Assembly (NCBI GenBank): GCA_937941555.1
Contig: CALDHJ010000222.1
Location: forward strand, 1 to 12,549
Source of the DNA: an uncultured Granulosicoccaceae bacterium
Lineage (GTDB): Bacteria; Pseudomonadota; Gammaproteobacteria; CALCKW01
Direction of reading: 5' to 3'
Length of the DNA: 12,549 nucleotides
In this document: in pieces, positions 1 to 6,247 of the stretch
How positions within the stretch are numbered: position 1 is the first letter of the stretch
How the letters are laid out: each line of letters begins with the position of its first letter
The notes under the pieces: model-generated
What the model was told of the DNA's origin: nothing
The model's database searches: none
The model's input: only the letters and a program-made list of their open reading frames with translations
Position numbers and translations under genes: made by a program

Positions 1-8
1 GGCAGTCG

Positions 9-1040
9 TCAATTCGGTGGCGTGGCGGCGGCCATCGCCTTGGCAAGGCGCTTGGGGAGGCCTGGGCCTTCGTAGATCAGCCCGGTGTAGACCTGTACAA
101 GATCCGCACCGGCCGCACGGGCGGCAACAGCATCGGCTGCCGACGCGATGCCGCCGGCTGCCACCAGCAGCGTGTCCGCGCCGAGCAGAGCGCGCCAAGT
201 TGCGATGATCTGTGGTGTGCGCGCACGCAGTGGTTCGCCCGAAAGACCGCCCGCCTCGTCGCCGTGATCGAGACCGGCGACCGCGTCGCGGTCGAGTGTG
301 GTGTTGCTTGCGATGACGCCGTCGATGCTGTGCTGAGACACGAGTGCAGCGATATCGGCGCGCTGGGCGTCGTCCATGTCCGGGGCCACTTTCAACAAGA
401 TCGGCACGCGGCGGTGTAGTGTGTCCGACAGGCTGTCGCGCTCGCCAGACAAGCGCGACAGCAAGGTGTCGAGTGCGTCACGTTGTTGCAGGTCGCGCAG
501 GTTCTTGGTGTTGGGGGAGGAGATGTTCACGGTCACGTAGTCGGCGACTGGTGCGACGGCGTTGAGGCACGCGAGGTAGTCGTCAACGGCGCGTTCGGCC
601 GGGGTATCGGCGTTCTTGCCGATGTTGATGCCGAGCACACCAGACCAGCGTCGACGCTCGACCCGCGCGACCAGCTCGGCGACACCGCGGTTGTTGAAAC
701 CGAAGCGGTTTATCAGCGCCTGTCGCGCCGGCAACCGGAATAGTCTGGGTTTTGCGTTGCCCGGTTGGGCGCGCGGTGTGACGGTGCCGACTTCCAGAAA
801 ACCGAAGCCCATGGCACCGAACGCGTCGATGGCACGCGCGTCCTTGTCGAGTCCGGCGGCGAGCCCGATACGGTTGGCGAAGTCGAGTCCGAGCAGACGG
901 GCGGGATCGTCTGTGGTGGGGCCGCACAGCGCCTGCATTGCCGGACGAGCGAGCGGGGAGGTCAGCGCGGCGAGGGTCAGATCGTGGCTTCGCTCAGCGT
1001 CGAGCGCGAAGAGTGCCGGTCGAACAAGGCGGTAGATCAC
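9..1040 (-). CDS. pyrD: Dihydroorotate dehydrogenase (quinone), class 2
   Basis: Oxidises dihydroorotate to orotate in de novo pyrimidine synthesis, passing electrons through FMN to the membrane quinone pool. The 343-residue protein has the length of class 2 enzymes. It begins with the N-terminal helical extension of that class (RPALFALDAERSHDLTL, about residues 7-23), thought to dock on the inner membrane. FMN/substrate motifs are visible: GLAAGLDKDA (59-68), NRFGFNN (111-117), VNISSPNT (171-178) with Ser175 as catalytic base, ASNTT (244-248) and AAGGI (294-298). A serine at that position, where class 1 enzymes have cysteine, confirms class 2. The start is GTG (1040-1038) with a weak AGG eight bases upstream; no earlier in-frame ATG fits better. 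The small secreted-protein gene lies 31 bases upstream on the same strand, so the two may be cotranscribed. Identity is certain; the exact start is fairly sure. Confidence 0.97.
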   Translation of the reverse strand: MIYRLVRPALFALDAERSHDLTLAALTSPLARPAMQALCGPTTDDPARLLGLDFANRIGLAAGLDKDARAIDAFGAMGFGFLEVGTVTPRAQPGNAKPRLFRLPARQALINRFGFNNRGVAELVARVERRRWSGVLGINIGKNADTPAERAVDDYLACLNAVAPVADYVTVNISSPNTKNLRDLQQRDALDTLLSRLSGERDSLSDTLHRRVPILLKVAPDMDDAQRADIAALVSQHSIDGVIASNTTLDRDAVAGLDHGDEAGGLSGEPLRARTPQIIATWRALLGADTLLVAAGGIASAADAVAARAAGADLVQVYTGLIYEGPGLPKRLAKAMAAATPPN

Positions 1041-1071
1041 GTCGGTTGCCTGCAGGTGCGGTTGTGCCGCG

Positions 1072-1587
1072 TCACAAGTCGTCCACCGAGAGAGGCTGGT
1101 TGCCTGGTTCGTCGAGTTCGTAGCGCAGGTGGATCGCCTCGGGCTCGCGCCAGATCAGCGACAGCAGCCAACCGGTCTGGGGCCAATCGGTGCGCGCGCT
1201 GCCGCGCCCGGATCGGATGGCGTTGAGCTGCGAGCTGCGTGAGGCTGCATAGCGTGGGAAGGTGCTGACATTCAAACCGCTGCGGTAGAGGCGTTCGAGG
1301 CGCTTTTTCCAGACGTCGTATTCCCGCCAGCCGCCGGGCTCGACGCGTCGTTCGACGGCGGTGATGCGGCCGGCGGCAATGTCGAGTTGTGTGTCCGGGT
1401 TGCCCGCGGCATCGGTGAAGCGGCCCTCCGCACCTTCGACGGGTGTGAGTTCGAGGGCGCTCGCGTCTCCGCCGAGGCAGTACTGGCCGAACACGCGCTT
1501 GGCGCAGTCGGGTTCGCCGGTTGCGGTGGCAACGCCCGTCCACAGCAGTGCCAGTGCCATCAGCAGTGGCGTTGTTAGCATTGTCAT
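1072..1587 (-). CDS. Small secreted or periplasmic protein, function unknown
   Basis: I do not recognise a named family. The 171-residue product has a Sec-type signal peptide: a hydrophobic stretch at residues 4-20 ending in ATA, with likely cleavage near residue 22. The mature part of about 150 residues starts with two cysteines ten positions apart (Cys28 and Cys37, in DCAKRVFGQYCLGGD), which could form a disulfide in the periplasm. It contains several tryptophans, a charged middle (WREYDVWKKRLERLYRSG, about 87-104) and no later membrane segment. There is no lipobox cysteine, so it is not a lipoprotein. The ATG at 1587-1585 is chosen because GGAG lies 11 bases upstream and the signal peptide starts directly there; an in-frame ATG at 1650 would add 21 residues reaching into the holA start. 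A second ATG two codons later is possible. It is divergent from holA and 31 bases upstream of pyrD. Confidence 0.75.
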   Translation of the reverse strand: MTMLTTPLLMALALLWTGVATATGEPDCAKRVFGQYCLGGDASALELTPVEGAEGRFTDAAGNPDTQLDIAAGRITAVERRVEPGGWREYDVWKKRLERLYRSGLNVSTFPRYAASRSSQLNAIRSGRGSARTDWPQTGWLLSLIWREPEAIHLRYELDEPGNQPLSVDDL

Positions 1588-1649
1588 GGTGTAGGATTCT
1601 CCGGCTGTGAATGCAGCGGCGCAAGTGCCGCACGGCATTGGAGAGAGCA
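1588..1649. promoter_or_regulatory. Divergent intergenic region, secreted-protein gene / holA
   Basis: Only 62 bases separate the two divergent start codons, so at least one promoter must lie inside a neighbouring gene. A TTGTCA box (1581-1586, five of six matches to the -35 consensus) reads towards holA, but no good -10 follows at 16-18 bases; the nearest candidate around 1606-1612 is poor. Two overlapping inverted repeats are present: GCGGC/GCCGC (1616-1620 with 1627-1631) and TGCCG-CA-CGGCA (1626-1637). The latter could be a small operator or simply a short hairpin in the holA leader. Promoter assignment is tentative. Confidence 0.3.
1640..1645 (+). promoter_or_regulatory. Ribosome binding site of holA
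   Basis: GGAGAG with GGAG six bases before the ATG at 1650. This decides the holA start in favour of MRSTFDKLPG over the upstream in-frame ATG at 1611, which has no comparable site and would add 13 residues lacking family resemblance. Confidence 0.75.
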
Positions 1650-2681
1650 ATGCGCAGTACGTTCGATAAATTGCCCGGATTACTCGCCAACGGCCTGCAC
1701 CCGGTCTACCTGATCAGTGGGGACGAACCGCTGCAGCAGCAAGGGGCTGCGGACGCTGTGCGCGCTGCGGCGCGAGATGCCGGTTATTTGACGCGCGAGC
1801 TGCTTGAGGTCGACGCGCGCTTTGATTGGTCGTCATTTGCGGCGGCCTCGAACAGCCAGTCCTTGTTTGCCGAGCGCCGGATCATCGAGCTGCGCGTGCC
1901 CAACGGAAAGCCTGGCAAGCCGGGCGGTGATGCGCTGCGGGCCTACCTTGAGCGCCCGCCGGAAGACACGCTTTTGCTTATCGTAGCGGGCAAGGTTGAC
2001 GCGAGCGGCCAGAAGAGCGCCTGGTACAAGGCGATCGACGCCGCGGGTGTGTGTGTGGCTGTGTGGCCGCCGAGACAACATGAATTGGCGAAGTGGGTCG
2101 CGCAGCGCATGCGGATGCACGGTCTCAAGGCCGACCGTCAGGCAGCGCAGCTGGTGGCGGAACGCACCGAGGGCAATCTGCTGGCGGCTGATCAGGAGAT
2201 TCGCAAGCTGGTGTTGATTCTCGGTGACTCGGCGGTCGACGAGAAAGCCGTGATCGACGCGGTCGCCGACAGCGCGCGCTACAGCGTTTTCGATTTCTCG
2301 GCTGCGGTGCTCGCAGGCGACGCGCCCCGGGCCGCCCGCACCCTGGCCGGGCTGCGGGGCGAGGGGGTCGATCCGGTGCCGGTTGCTTGGGCGCTGACCC
2401 GTGACGTGCGCGATTTGTCGGTGCTGGCGAGTGAGCTCGAGCGCGGACAGGCGATGAACCAGGCACTCAAGCAGGTCGGGGCCGCGCCGTTTCGCCAGCG
2501 AGAATTGCAGGCGGCGGTGCGCCGCCACCCGGGGGTGCAGTGGCAGCGCTTTCTGCAGCGTTGCGCCGCCCTTGATGTGCGGGTCAAGCGTGCGCGGGGA
2601 GACGCCTGGGAGGCACTGCTCGACCTCTCACTCGCGGTTGCGGGCCGTCCGCCGTCCGTGCGCGCCGATTCGATCGCCTGA
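1650..2681 (+). CDS. holA: DNA polymerase III subunit delta (clamp loader)
   Basis: The delta subunit opens the beta sliding clamp as part of the clamp-loader complex with DnaX and HolB, allowing the replicase to load on primed DNA. The 343-residue length equals that of the E. coli protein. It shows the N-terminal signature PVYLISGDEPL (about 18-28), an AAA+-like fold without a Walker A loop, then the LLADQEIRKL-type segment (translated from about 2178 onwards) and a C-terminal collar domain with the REL(Q)xA-type helix near 2500. The start at 1650 is set by the strong GGAGAG site. In many gammaproteobacteria holA follows lptE and leuS and precedes proA or nadD. Here the upstream neighbour is an unrelated divergent gene, and an Ldh-family gene on the opposite strand separates holA from proA, so holA is probably transcribed alone. 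Confidence 0.95.
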   Translation: MRSTFDKLPGLLANGLHPVYLISGDEPLQQQGAADAVRAAARDAGYLTRELLEVDARFDWSSFAAASNSQSLFAERRIIELRVPNGKPGKPGGDALRAYLERPPEDTLLLIVAGKVDASGQKSAWYKAIDAAGVCVAVWPPRQHELAKWVAQRMRMHGLKADRQAAQLVAERTEGNLLAADQEIRKLVLILGDSAVDEKAVIDAVADSARYSVFDFSAAVLAGDAPRAARTLAGLRGEGVDPVPVAWALTRDVRDLSVLASELERGQAMNQALKQVGAAPFRQRELQAAVRRHPGVQWQRFLQRCAALDVRVKRARGDAWEALLDLSLAVAGRPPSVRADSIA

Positions 2682-2703
2682 GCCACTGTTCAGGACTGGC
2701 TCA
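2679..2703. terminator. Candidate bidirectional terminator between holA and the Ldh-family gene
   Basis: A perfect 7-bp inverted repeat, TGAGCCA (2679-2685) and TGGCTCA (2697-2703), with an 11-base loop containing a small inner CTG-TT-CAG dyad. It spans the stop codons of both convergent genes: the holA TGA at 2679-2681 and the oxidoreductase TGA at 2692-2690. No T-run follows on either strand, so it is not a textbook intrinsic terminator. Its position suggests transcript-end formation or protection for both genes. Confidence 0.4.
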
Positions 2704-3688
2704 ACTCCGCAATCTGCTCCAACAGAGCGTCTGGCACCTCGACGCCATGCGCGGCATGGTGCGCGCGCAGCGCACCGCGGCGCTCTCCCGGGACGCGCAC
2801 ATCGTTGCCGTCTGTCATCGCGGTGAGCATCTGTTCGAGGTGCTCGACAAAGCCCGGGGCGTAAAAGGCCGGGTCGATCGCGATGATGCTCTGCCCGACG
2901 TTTGGCGGGCCGCCCTCGTTGTTCGAGAACATCGACGCTTCATAAGAGCAATGCCCGCCAGTCAGCACACCGCCGAGAATGTCGACCATCAGGCCGAGCC
3001 CGAAGCCCTTGGGGCCGGCCAGTGGCAACTGCGCACCGCGCAGCGCGGCGGCGGCATCGGTAGTGGGGTCGCCGTTCTCGTCGATGGCGTGACCGGCTTC
3101 GATCGGTTCGCCTTCACGCGCAGCGCGCACGATATTGACTCGGGCCGTTGAGGCGGTTGCCATGTCCACGACAACGGGCTCCTCGCCCGCGCGCGGGGCG
3201 GCGAAAGCCAGCGGGTTGGTGCCGAAAAAGGGGACTTTCCCGCCGTGAGCGGCCACAGCCTTGGAGCTGTTGGCGAACATCAGCGCGACCAGCCCGGCTT
3301 GCGCGAGACGCCTCACGAACCAGCCGACCACACCGGCCGAGTAGGAATTGGTGATCGCCAGCATGCCGATGCCCTCGCGCTGCGCGCACTCGATCAGCCG
3401 CGGCTCGGCGTGCAGAAAGGCGGTGTGGCAGAAGCCGTGAGCCGCGTCGACCACGGTTGCGCTGGCGCCGGTTTTGACAATCGCCGGCTCGGCATCGCCG
3501 ACCACCTTGCCGCAGGCGAGGTGTTTGAGATAGAGGTGGATGTAGCCCAGCCCGACGTTGCGAATGCCCTCGGCTTCGGCGTCTCGCAGTTCGAGCGCCG
3601 CGGCGTAGGCCTGCTGTTCGCTCGCACCAACGCGTCGCAGCGCGTCAAAACAGAGGGTTTCGATCTCGTCGAGGGTCAAGGTGGGCAT
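2690..3688 (-). CDS. Ldh-family (malate/L-lactate dehydrogenase type) NAD(P)-dependent oxidoreductase
   Basis: A member of the type-2 malate/L-lactate dehydrogenase family (AllD, YiaK and Δ1-piperideine-2-carboxylate reductase relatives), cytosolic enzymes that reduce or oxidise 2-oxo acids, 2-hydroxy acids or cyclic imino acids with NAD(P). The 332 residues match the usual length. Family motifs are clear: NSSKAVAAHGGKVPFFGTNP (140-159), LAFAAP (160-165), VVVDMATA (172-179), GPKGFGLGLMVDILGGVLTGG (225-245), DPAFYAPG (272-279) and VPGE (299-302). The usual N-terminal SHG substrate motif appears as IRNVG (42-46), and the usual NHFG appears as SYSAG (115-119), so the canonical histidines seem substituted. 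The substrate is therefore not predictable; an imino-acid reductase is one option given divergent proA. The ATG at 3688 gives the standard N terminus (MPTLTLDEIETLCFDALRRVG); its ribosome site (GGA) is weak. The longer in-frame extension to 4261 runs antisense to proA and is rejected. Confidence 0.88.
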   Translation of the reverse strand: MPTLTLDEIETLCFDALRRVGASEQQAYAAALELRDAEAEGIRNVGLGYIHLYLKHLACGKVVGDAEPAIVKTGASATVVDAAHGFCHTAFLHAEPRLIECAQREGIGMLAITNSYSAGVVGWFVRRLAQAGLVALMFANSSKAVAAHGGKVPFFGTNPLAFAAPRAGEEPVVVDMATASTARVNIVRAAREGEPIEAGHAIDENGDPTTDAAAALRGAQLPLAGPKGFGLGLMVDILGGVLTGGHCSYEASMFSNNEGGPPNVGQSIIAIDPAFYAPGFVEHLEQMLTAMTDGNDVRVPGERRGALRAHHAAHGVEVPDALLEQIAELSQS

Positions 3689-3740
3689 GGTGTCGTGTCC
3701 GCAGTGGTCTGGAGTGGGTTCGCCTGTGTCCGTCTGTCCC

Positions 3741-3764
3741 GGGTCGGGCAGGGGATCGGGTGGG
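3741..3764 (+). other. G-quadruplex-forming motif
   Basis: Five G-runs on the plus strand (3741-3743, 3746-3748, 3751-3754, 3758-3760, 3762-3764) separated by loops TC, CA, ATC and T. This meets the canonical G3+ N1-7 rule with very short loops and one spare run. It lies 53-76 bases upstream of the Ldh-family ATG on that gene's template strand, and about 50 bases upstream of the proposed proA -10 box on the coding strand. Confidence 0.6.
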
Positions 3765-3789
3765 TGAATTGACTGCCGGGATCGCATGC

Positions 3790-3826
3790 TTGGGCACGGC
3801 CCACCGGCACAGGCATAATGGTGGGC
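3790..3826 (+). promoter_or_regulatory. Candidate proA operon promoter with overlapping dyad
   Basis: CATAAT (3814-3819) matches five of six bases of the sigma-70 -10 consensus. A weak -35, TTGGGC (3790-3795, matching only the TTG), lies 18 bases upstream. A perfect inverted repeat, GCCCACC (3799-3805) and GGTGGGC (3820-3826), brackets the -10 box with a 14-base centre, so a dimeric regulator bound here would block RNA polymerase. Transcription would start near 3826, giving a leader of about 40 bases before the proA ATG. Confidence 0.4.
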
Positions 3827-3866
3827 TAATTTACACGCCTTGCCTGTGTGCAAAACGACTTCTGCC

Positions 3867-5153
3867 ATGTCTGAAACCGCCAGCCAAACCTCTGATGCGC
3901 TGCATGACGCTGTCCAGGCCCAGGCCCGCGCTGCGCGCCAAGCGGCCACAGCGCTTGCACGCGCAAGTGGCCAGACTCGACAGGCCGCTCTGCTGGCCGT
4001 GGCGGCGGCCATCGAGGCCAATGCAGCCGACCTGGTCGCCACGAACCGCCTTGACGTCGAGGCTGCACGCGCACGCGATCTCGCCCCCGCGCTTGTCGAC
4101 CGACTCGAACTCACCCCGGAACGCATCAACGGCATGGCTGACGGTGTTCGGCAAGTTGCCATGCTCGACGACCCGGTTGGCGAGATCAGCGCTGTGCGCC
4201 AACAGCCGTCCGGCCTGCGCATCGGCCAGATGCGGGTGCCGCTCGGTGTGATCGGCATCATTTACGAATCGCGGCCGAACGTCACGGCCGACGCGGCCGC
4301 GCTGTGCCTGAAAGCGGGCAACGCGACCTTGCTGCGCGGCGGGTCCGAGGCGCACAACTCGAACCGGGCAATTGGCGAACTGATCCAGACGGGGCTGCGT
4401 GAAGCCGGCCTGCCGGCGGAGTCGGTGCAATTGATCGAGACCACTGATCGGGCGGCGGTCGGCGCCATGTTGGCGCAAGACGACCTGATCGACGTCATCA
4501 TCCCGCGCGGCGGCAAGGGGCTGATCGAACGGGTGTCTCGCGACACGCGCATTCCGGTTCTCAAGCACCTCGATGGCGTCTGCCACGTCTACATCGACGC
4601 AGACGCGGATCTCGAGATGGCAGAGCGCATTGCCTTCGATGCCAAAACCTATCGCTACGGCATTTGCGGTGCGATGGAGACCCTGCTGGTGCACAAGGGC
4701 GTGGCGGCCGAAGCGCTGCCTGGACTCGCTGCGCGGCTTGCGACCAAAGACGTGGAGTTGCGCGGTTGCGCCCGCACTTGCGCGATTCTCGACAACGCCA
4801 TCCCGGCGACTGATGCCGATTGGGCCGAGGAATTTCTCGGGCCGATTCTGGCGGTGCGTGTTGTCGATGACATTGACGACGCCATTGAACACATTTCGCG
4901 CTGGGGCTCGCAACACACCGATGCGATCGTGTCCAACAACCACCACAAGATCGAGCGGTTTCTGCGCGAAGTGGATTCGGCCTCGGTGATGGTCAACGCG
5001 CCAACCTGCTTTGCCGACGGTTTCGAATACGGGCTTGGCGCCGAGATCGGCATCAGCACTGGCAAGTTGCACGCGCGCGGCCCGGTCGGGGTGCAGGGGC
5101 TCACGACGCAGAAATTCGTTGTCTACGGCGACGGGCAGACGCGTGGTGCATGA
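3867..5153 (+). CDS. proA: Gamma-glutamyl phosphate reductase
   Basis: Reduces gamma-glutamyl phosphate with NADPH to glutamate-5-semialdehyde, the second step of proline synthesis from glutamate; it partners glutamate 5-kinase (ProB), which is not in this window. The 428 residues are close to the 417 of E. coli. Visible signatures of this aldehyde-dehydrogenase-superfamily enzyme: [24 protein letters not shown], the cofactor-binding [14 protein letters not shown], and [13 protein letters not shown] with Cys267 at the catalytic thiol position. The C-terminal family signature ([23 protein letters not shown]) is complete. The ATG at 3867 gives [21 protein letters not shown], aligned with the usual N terminus. 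A TTG at 3840 would add nine residues without support. No Shine-Dalgarno is obvious at either. It is the first gene of the long operon, with nadD 15 bases downstream. Confidence 0.96.
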   Translation: MSETASQTSDALHDAVQAQARAARQAATALARASGQTRQAALLAVAAAIEANAADLVATNRLDVEAARARDLAPALVDRLELTPERINGMADGVRQVAMLDDPVGEISAVRQQPSGLRIGQMRVPLGVIGIIYESRPNVTADAAALCLKAGNATLLRGGSEAHNSNRAIGELIQTGLREAGLPAESVQLIETTDRAAVGAMLAQDDLIDVIIPRGGKGLIERVSRDTRIPVLKHLDGVCHVYIDADADLEMAERIAFDAKTYRYGICGAMETLLVHKGVAAEALPGLAARLATKDVELRGCARTCAILDNAIPATDADWAEEFLGPILAVRVVDDIDDAIEHISRWGSQHTDAIVSNNHHKIERFLREVDSASVMVNAPTCFADGFEYGLGAEIGISTGKLHARGPVGVQGLTTQKFVVYGDGQTRGA

Positions 5154-5168
5154 CGTGCTCGCTCTGAG

Positions 5169-5867
5169 GTGTGCACTCGGCGCCGACGTGGTACCGGCGT
5201 GGTAGGCGAAGGCAGTTCCACGACGCTCGGGCACCCCCGCATCGGCGTCCTCGGTGGGACCTTCGACCCGGTTCACATCGGGCACCTGCGTCCGGCGTTC
5301 GAGGTTCAAACGGCCTTGCAGCTCGATCAGGTGCGGCTCGTGCCCTGCCACCTGACACCGCACCGGCCACAGCCACTGCGCTCGAGTCGGCTGCGCGCCA
5401 GCATGACCGGGCTTGGAATTCAGGGGCTCGATGGATTCGTTGTTGACGACCGCGAGTTGCAGCGTGATGAGCCGTCCTACACACACGACACACTGGCGTC
5501 ATTGCGGGCCGAACATCCCAACGCAGAGTTGTATTTTCTGCTTGGTGTCGACAGTTTGAACGGGTTCGACACGTGGCACCGCTGGCGGGATATCCTGACG
5601 CTGTGCCACTTGGCGCTGATGCGTCGCCCGGGCTACGCGCTGAACGCGTTCGGCCAGTCGCTGATGAATGAGCACGGCGCAACCGCATCGGAGGCCCGAG
5701 ATGCGGCCTGTGGTTGCATCGTGTCGATAGAAACAACGGAGCTGCGCGTGTCGTCGACTGCGATTCGCGCGTTGCTTGCCCGGGGTGGAGATCCCCGCTA
5801 CCTCGTGCCCGATCCAGTTCGCGATGTCTTGCTGGAACGCACCGACTATCAGGACAAACATGACTGA
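5169..5867 (+). CDS. nadD: Nicotinate-nucleotide adenylyltransferase
   Basis: Transfers AMP from ATP to nicotinate mononucleotide, giving deamido-NAD in NAD biosynthesis; cytosolic and normally essential. Both nucleotidyltransferase signatures are present: GGTFDPVHIGH (29-39, with the HxGH catalytic motif at 36-39) and SSTAIR (195-200). The SYTHDTL and LYFLLGVDSLNGFDTWHRW segments typical of NadD lie between them. The start is uncertain. GTG at 5169 gives 232 residues with an arginine-rich leader (CTRRRRG), while GTG at 5199 gives 222 residues; neither has a convincing ribosome site, and the E. coli protein has 213. The shorter form may be the true one. The 3' end overlaps rsfS by 8 bases, a classical nadD-rsfS coupling. 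Function is certain; only the first 10 residues are in doubt. Confidence 0.95.
   Translation: MCTRRRRGTGVVGEGSSTTLGHPRIGVLGGTFDPVHIGHLRPAFEVQTALQLDQVRLVPCHLTPHRPQPLRSSRLRASMTGLGIQGLDGFVVDDRELQRDEPSYTHDTLASLRAEHPNAELYFLLGVDSLNGFDTWHRWRDILTLCHLALMRRPGYALNAFGQSLMNEHGATASEARDAACGCIVSIETTELRVSSTAIRALLARGGDPRYLVPDPVRDVLLERTDYQDKHD
5851..5854 (+). promoter_or_regulatory. Ribosome binding site of rsfS
   Basis: AGGA inside the end of nadD, five bases before the ATG at 5860. It fixes the rsfS start at MTDKTVGE, excluding an in-frame upstream start at 5776 that lies well inside nadD. Confidence 0.65.
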
Positions 5868-6240
5868 CAAGACAGTGGGGGAGACCCCCGAACCGCAGGC
5901 GCTCAGTGCGCTGGCGGCTGATGCACTCGACGATTTGAAGGCGACAGACATCCAGACGCTCGACGTGCGTGACAAGACCTCGGTTGCCGACTACATGGTG
6001 ATCGCAACCGGCACGTCCAGGCGCCACGTCAAGTCGCTCGCCGAACACGTGGTCGAGCGCGTCGAGGCGCAGGGACTGCGGGCACTCGGCACCGAGGGCA
6101 CCGACTCGTGCGAGTGGGTGTTGGTCGATCTCGGCGATGTGCTGGTGCACGTCATGCAGGCCCAGGCACGCGACCTCTACGCACTCGAGAAGCTCTGGAG
6201 CGTCGGTGCGGGCGGACGCGCCCAGTCGGCGACCGACTGA
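5860..6240 (+). CDS. rsfS: Ribosome silencing factor RsfS
   Basis: Binds ribosomal protein L14 (uL14) on the large subunit and blocks joining with the 30S subunit, lowering translation in stationary phase or nutrient shortage. The 126-residue protein carries the whole family core: ALDDLKATDIQTLDVRDKTSVADYMVIATGTS (about 22-53), RHVKSLAEHV, then EWVLVDLGDVLVHVMQAQARDLYALEKLW near the C terminus. It is somewhat longer than the 105 residues of E. coli because of a short acidic N-terminal leader and an SVGAGGRAQSATD tail. The ATG overlaps the nadD stop by 8 bases (ATGACTGA), which suggests translational coupling. rlmH begins 7 bases after the stop. The nadD-rsfS-rlmH order is widely conserved and supports the assignment. 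Confidence 0.95.
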   Translation: MTDKTVGETPEPQALSALAADALDDLKATDIQTLDVRDKTSVADYMVIATGTSRRHVKSLAEHVVERVEAQGLRALGTEGTDSCEWVLVDLGDVLVHVMQAQARDLYALEKLWSVGAGGRAQSATD

Positions 6241-6247
6241 CCGCGCA

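Larger units (their letters stand above)
3689..3866. promoter_or_regulatory. Divergent intergenic region, Ldh-family gene / proA
   Basis: 178 bases between two divergent starts, the largest non-coding gap in the window. It contains a G-quadruplex motif (3741-3764), two copies of GGGATCG (3752-3758, 3778-3784), and a -10-like CATAAT framed by a 7-bp inverted repeat (3799-3826). Promoters for both genes are expected here; only the one towards proA is visible with any conviction. No riboswitch, tRNA or small ORF with a ribosome site is seen. Confidence 0.6.

Noticed and set aside
1072..1587. The secreted protein as a displaced LptE
   Set aside because: LptE is a lipoprotein with a lipobox cysteine and normally lies on the holA strand; here there is no lipobox and the orientation is opposite.
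2348..2372. G-rich stretch in holA as a second G-quadruplex
   Set aside because: Only three separated G-runs are present; a fourth would require splitting a five-G run, so the canonical rule is not met.
3840..3866. TTG start for proA nine codons upstream
   Set aside because: No ribosome site, and the added residues (PVCKTTSA) are not part of the family; the ATG at 3867 gives a normal ProA N terminus.
3689..4261. N-terminal extension of the Ldh-family protein to an upstream start at 4261
   Set aside because: The extra 191 residues are Arg/Ala/Ser-rich, antisense to proA and unlike any Ldh-family member; the family N terminus begins at the ATG at 3688.
3831..5486. Minus-strand open frame of 551 codons antisense to proA and nadD
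   Set aside because: It runs opposite two unmistakable genes, has no recognisable domain, and is the kind of mirror frame expected in GC-rich coding DNA.
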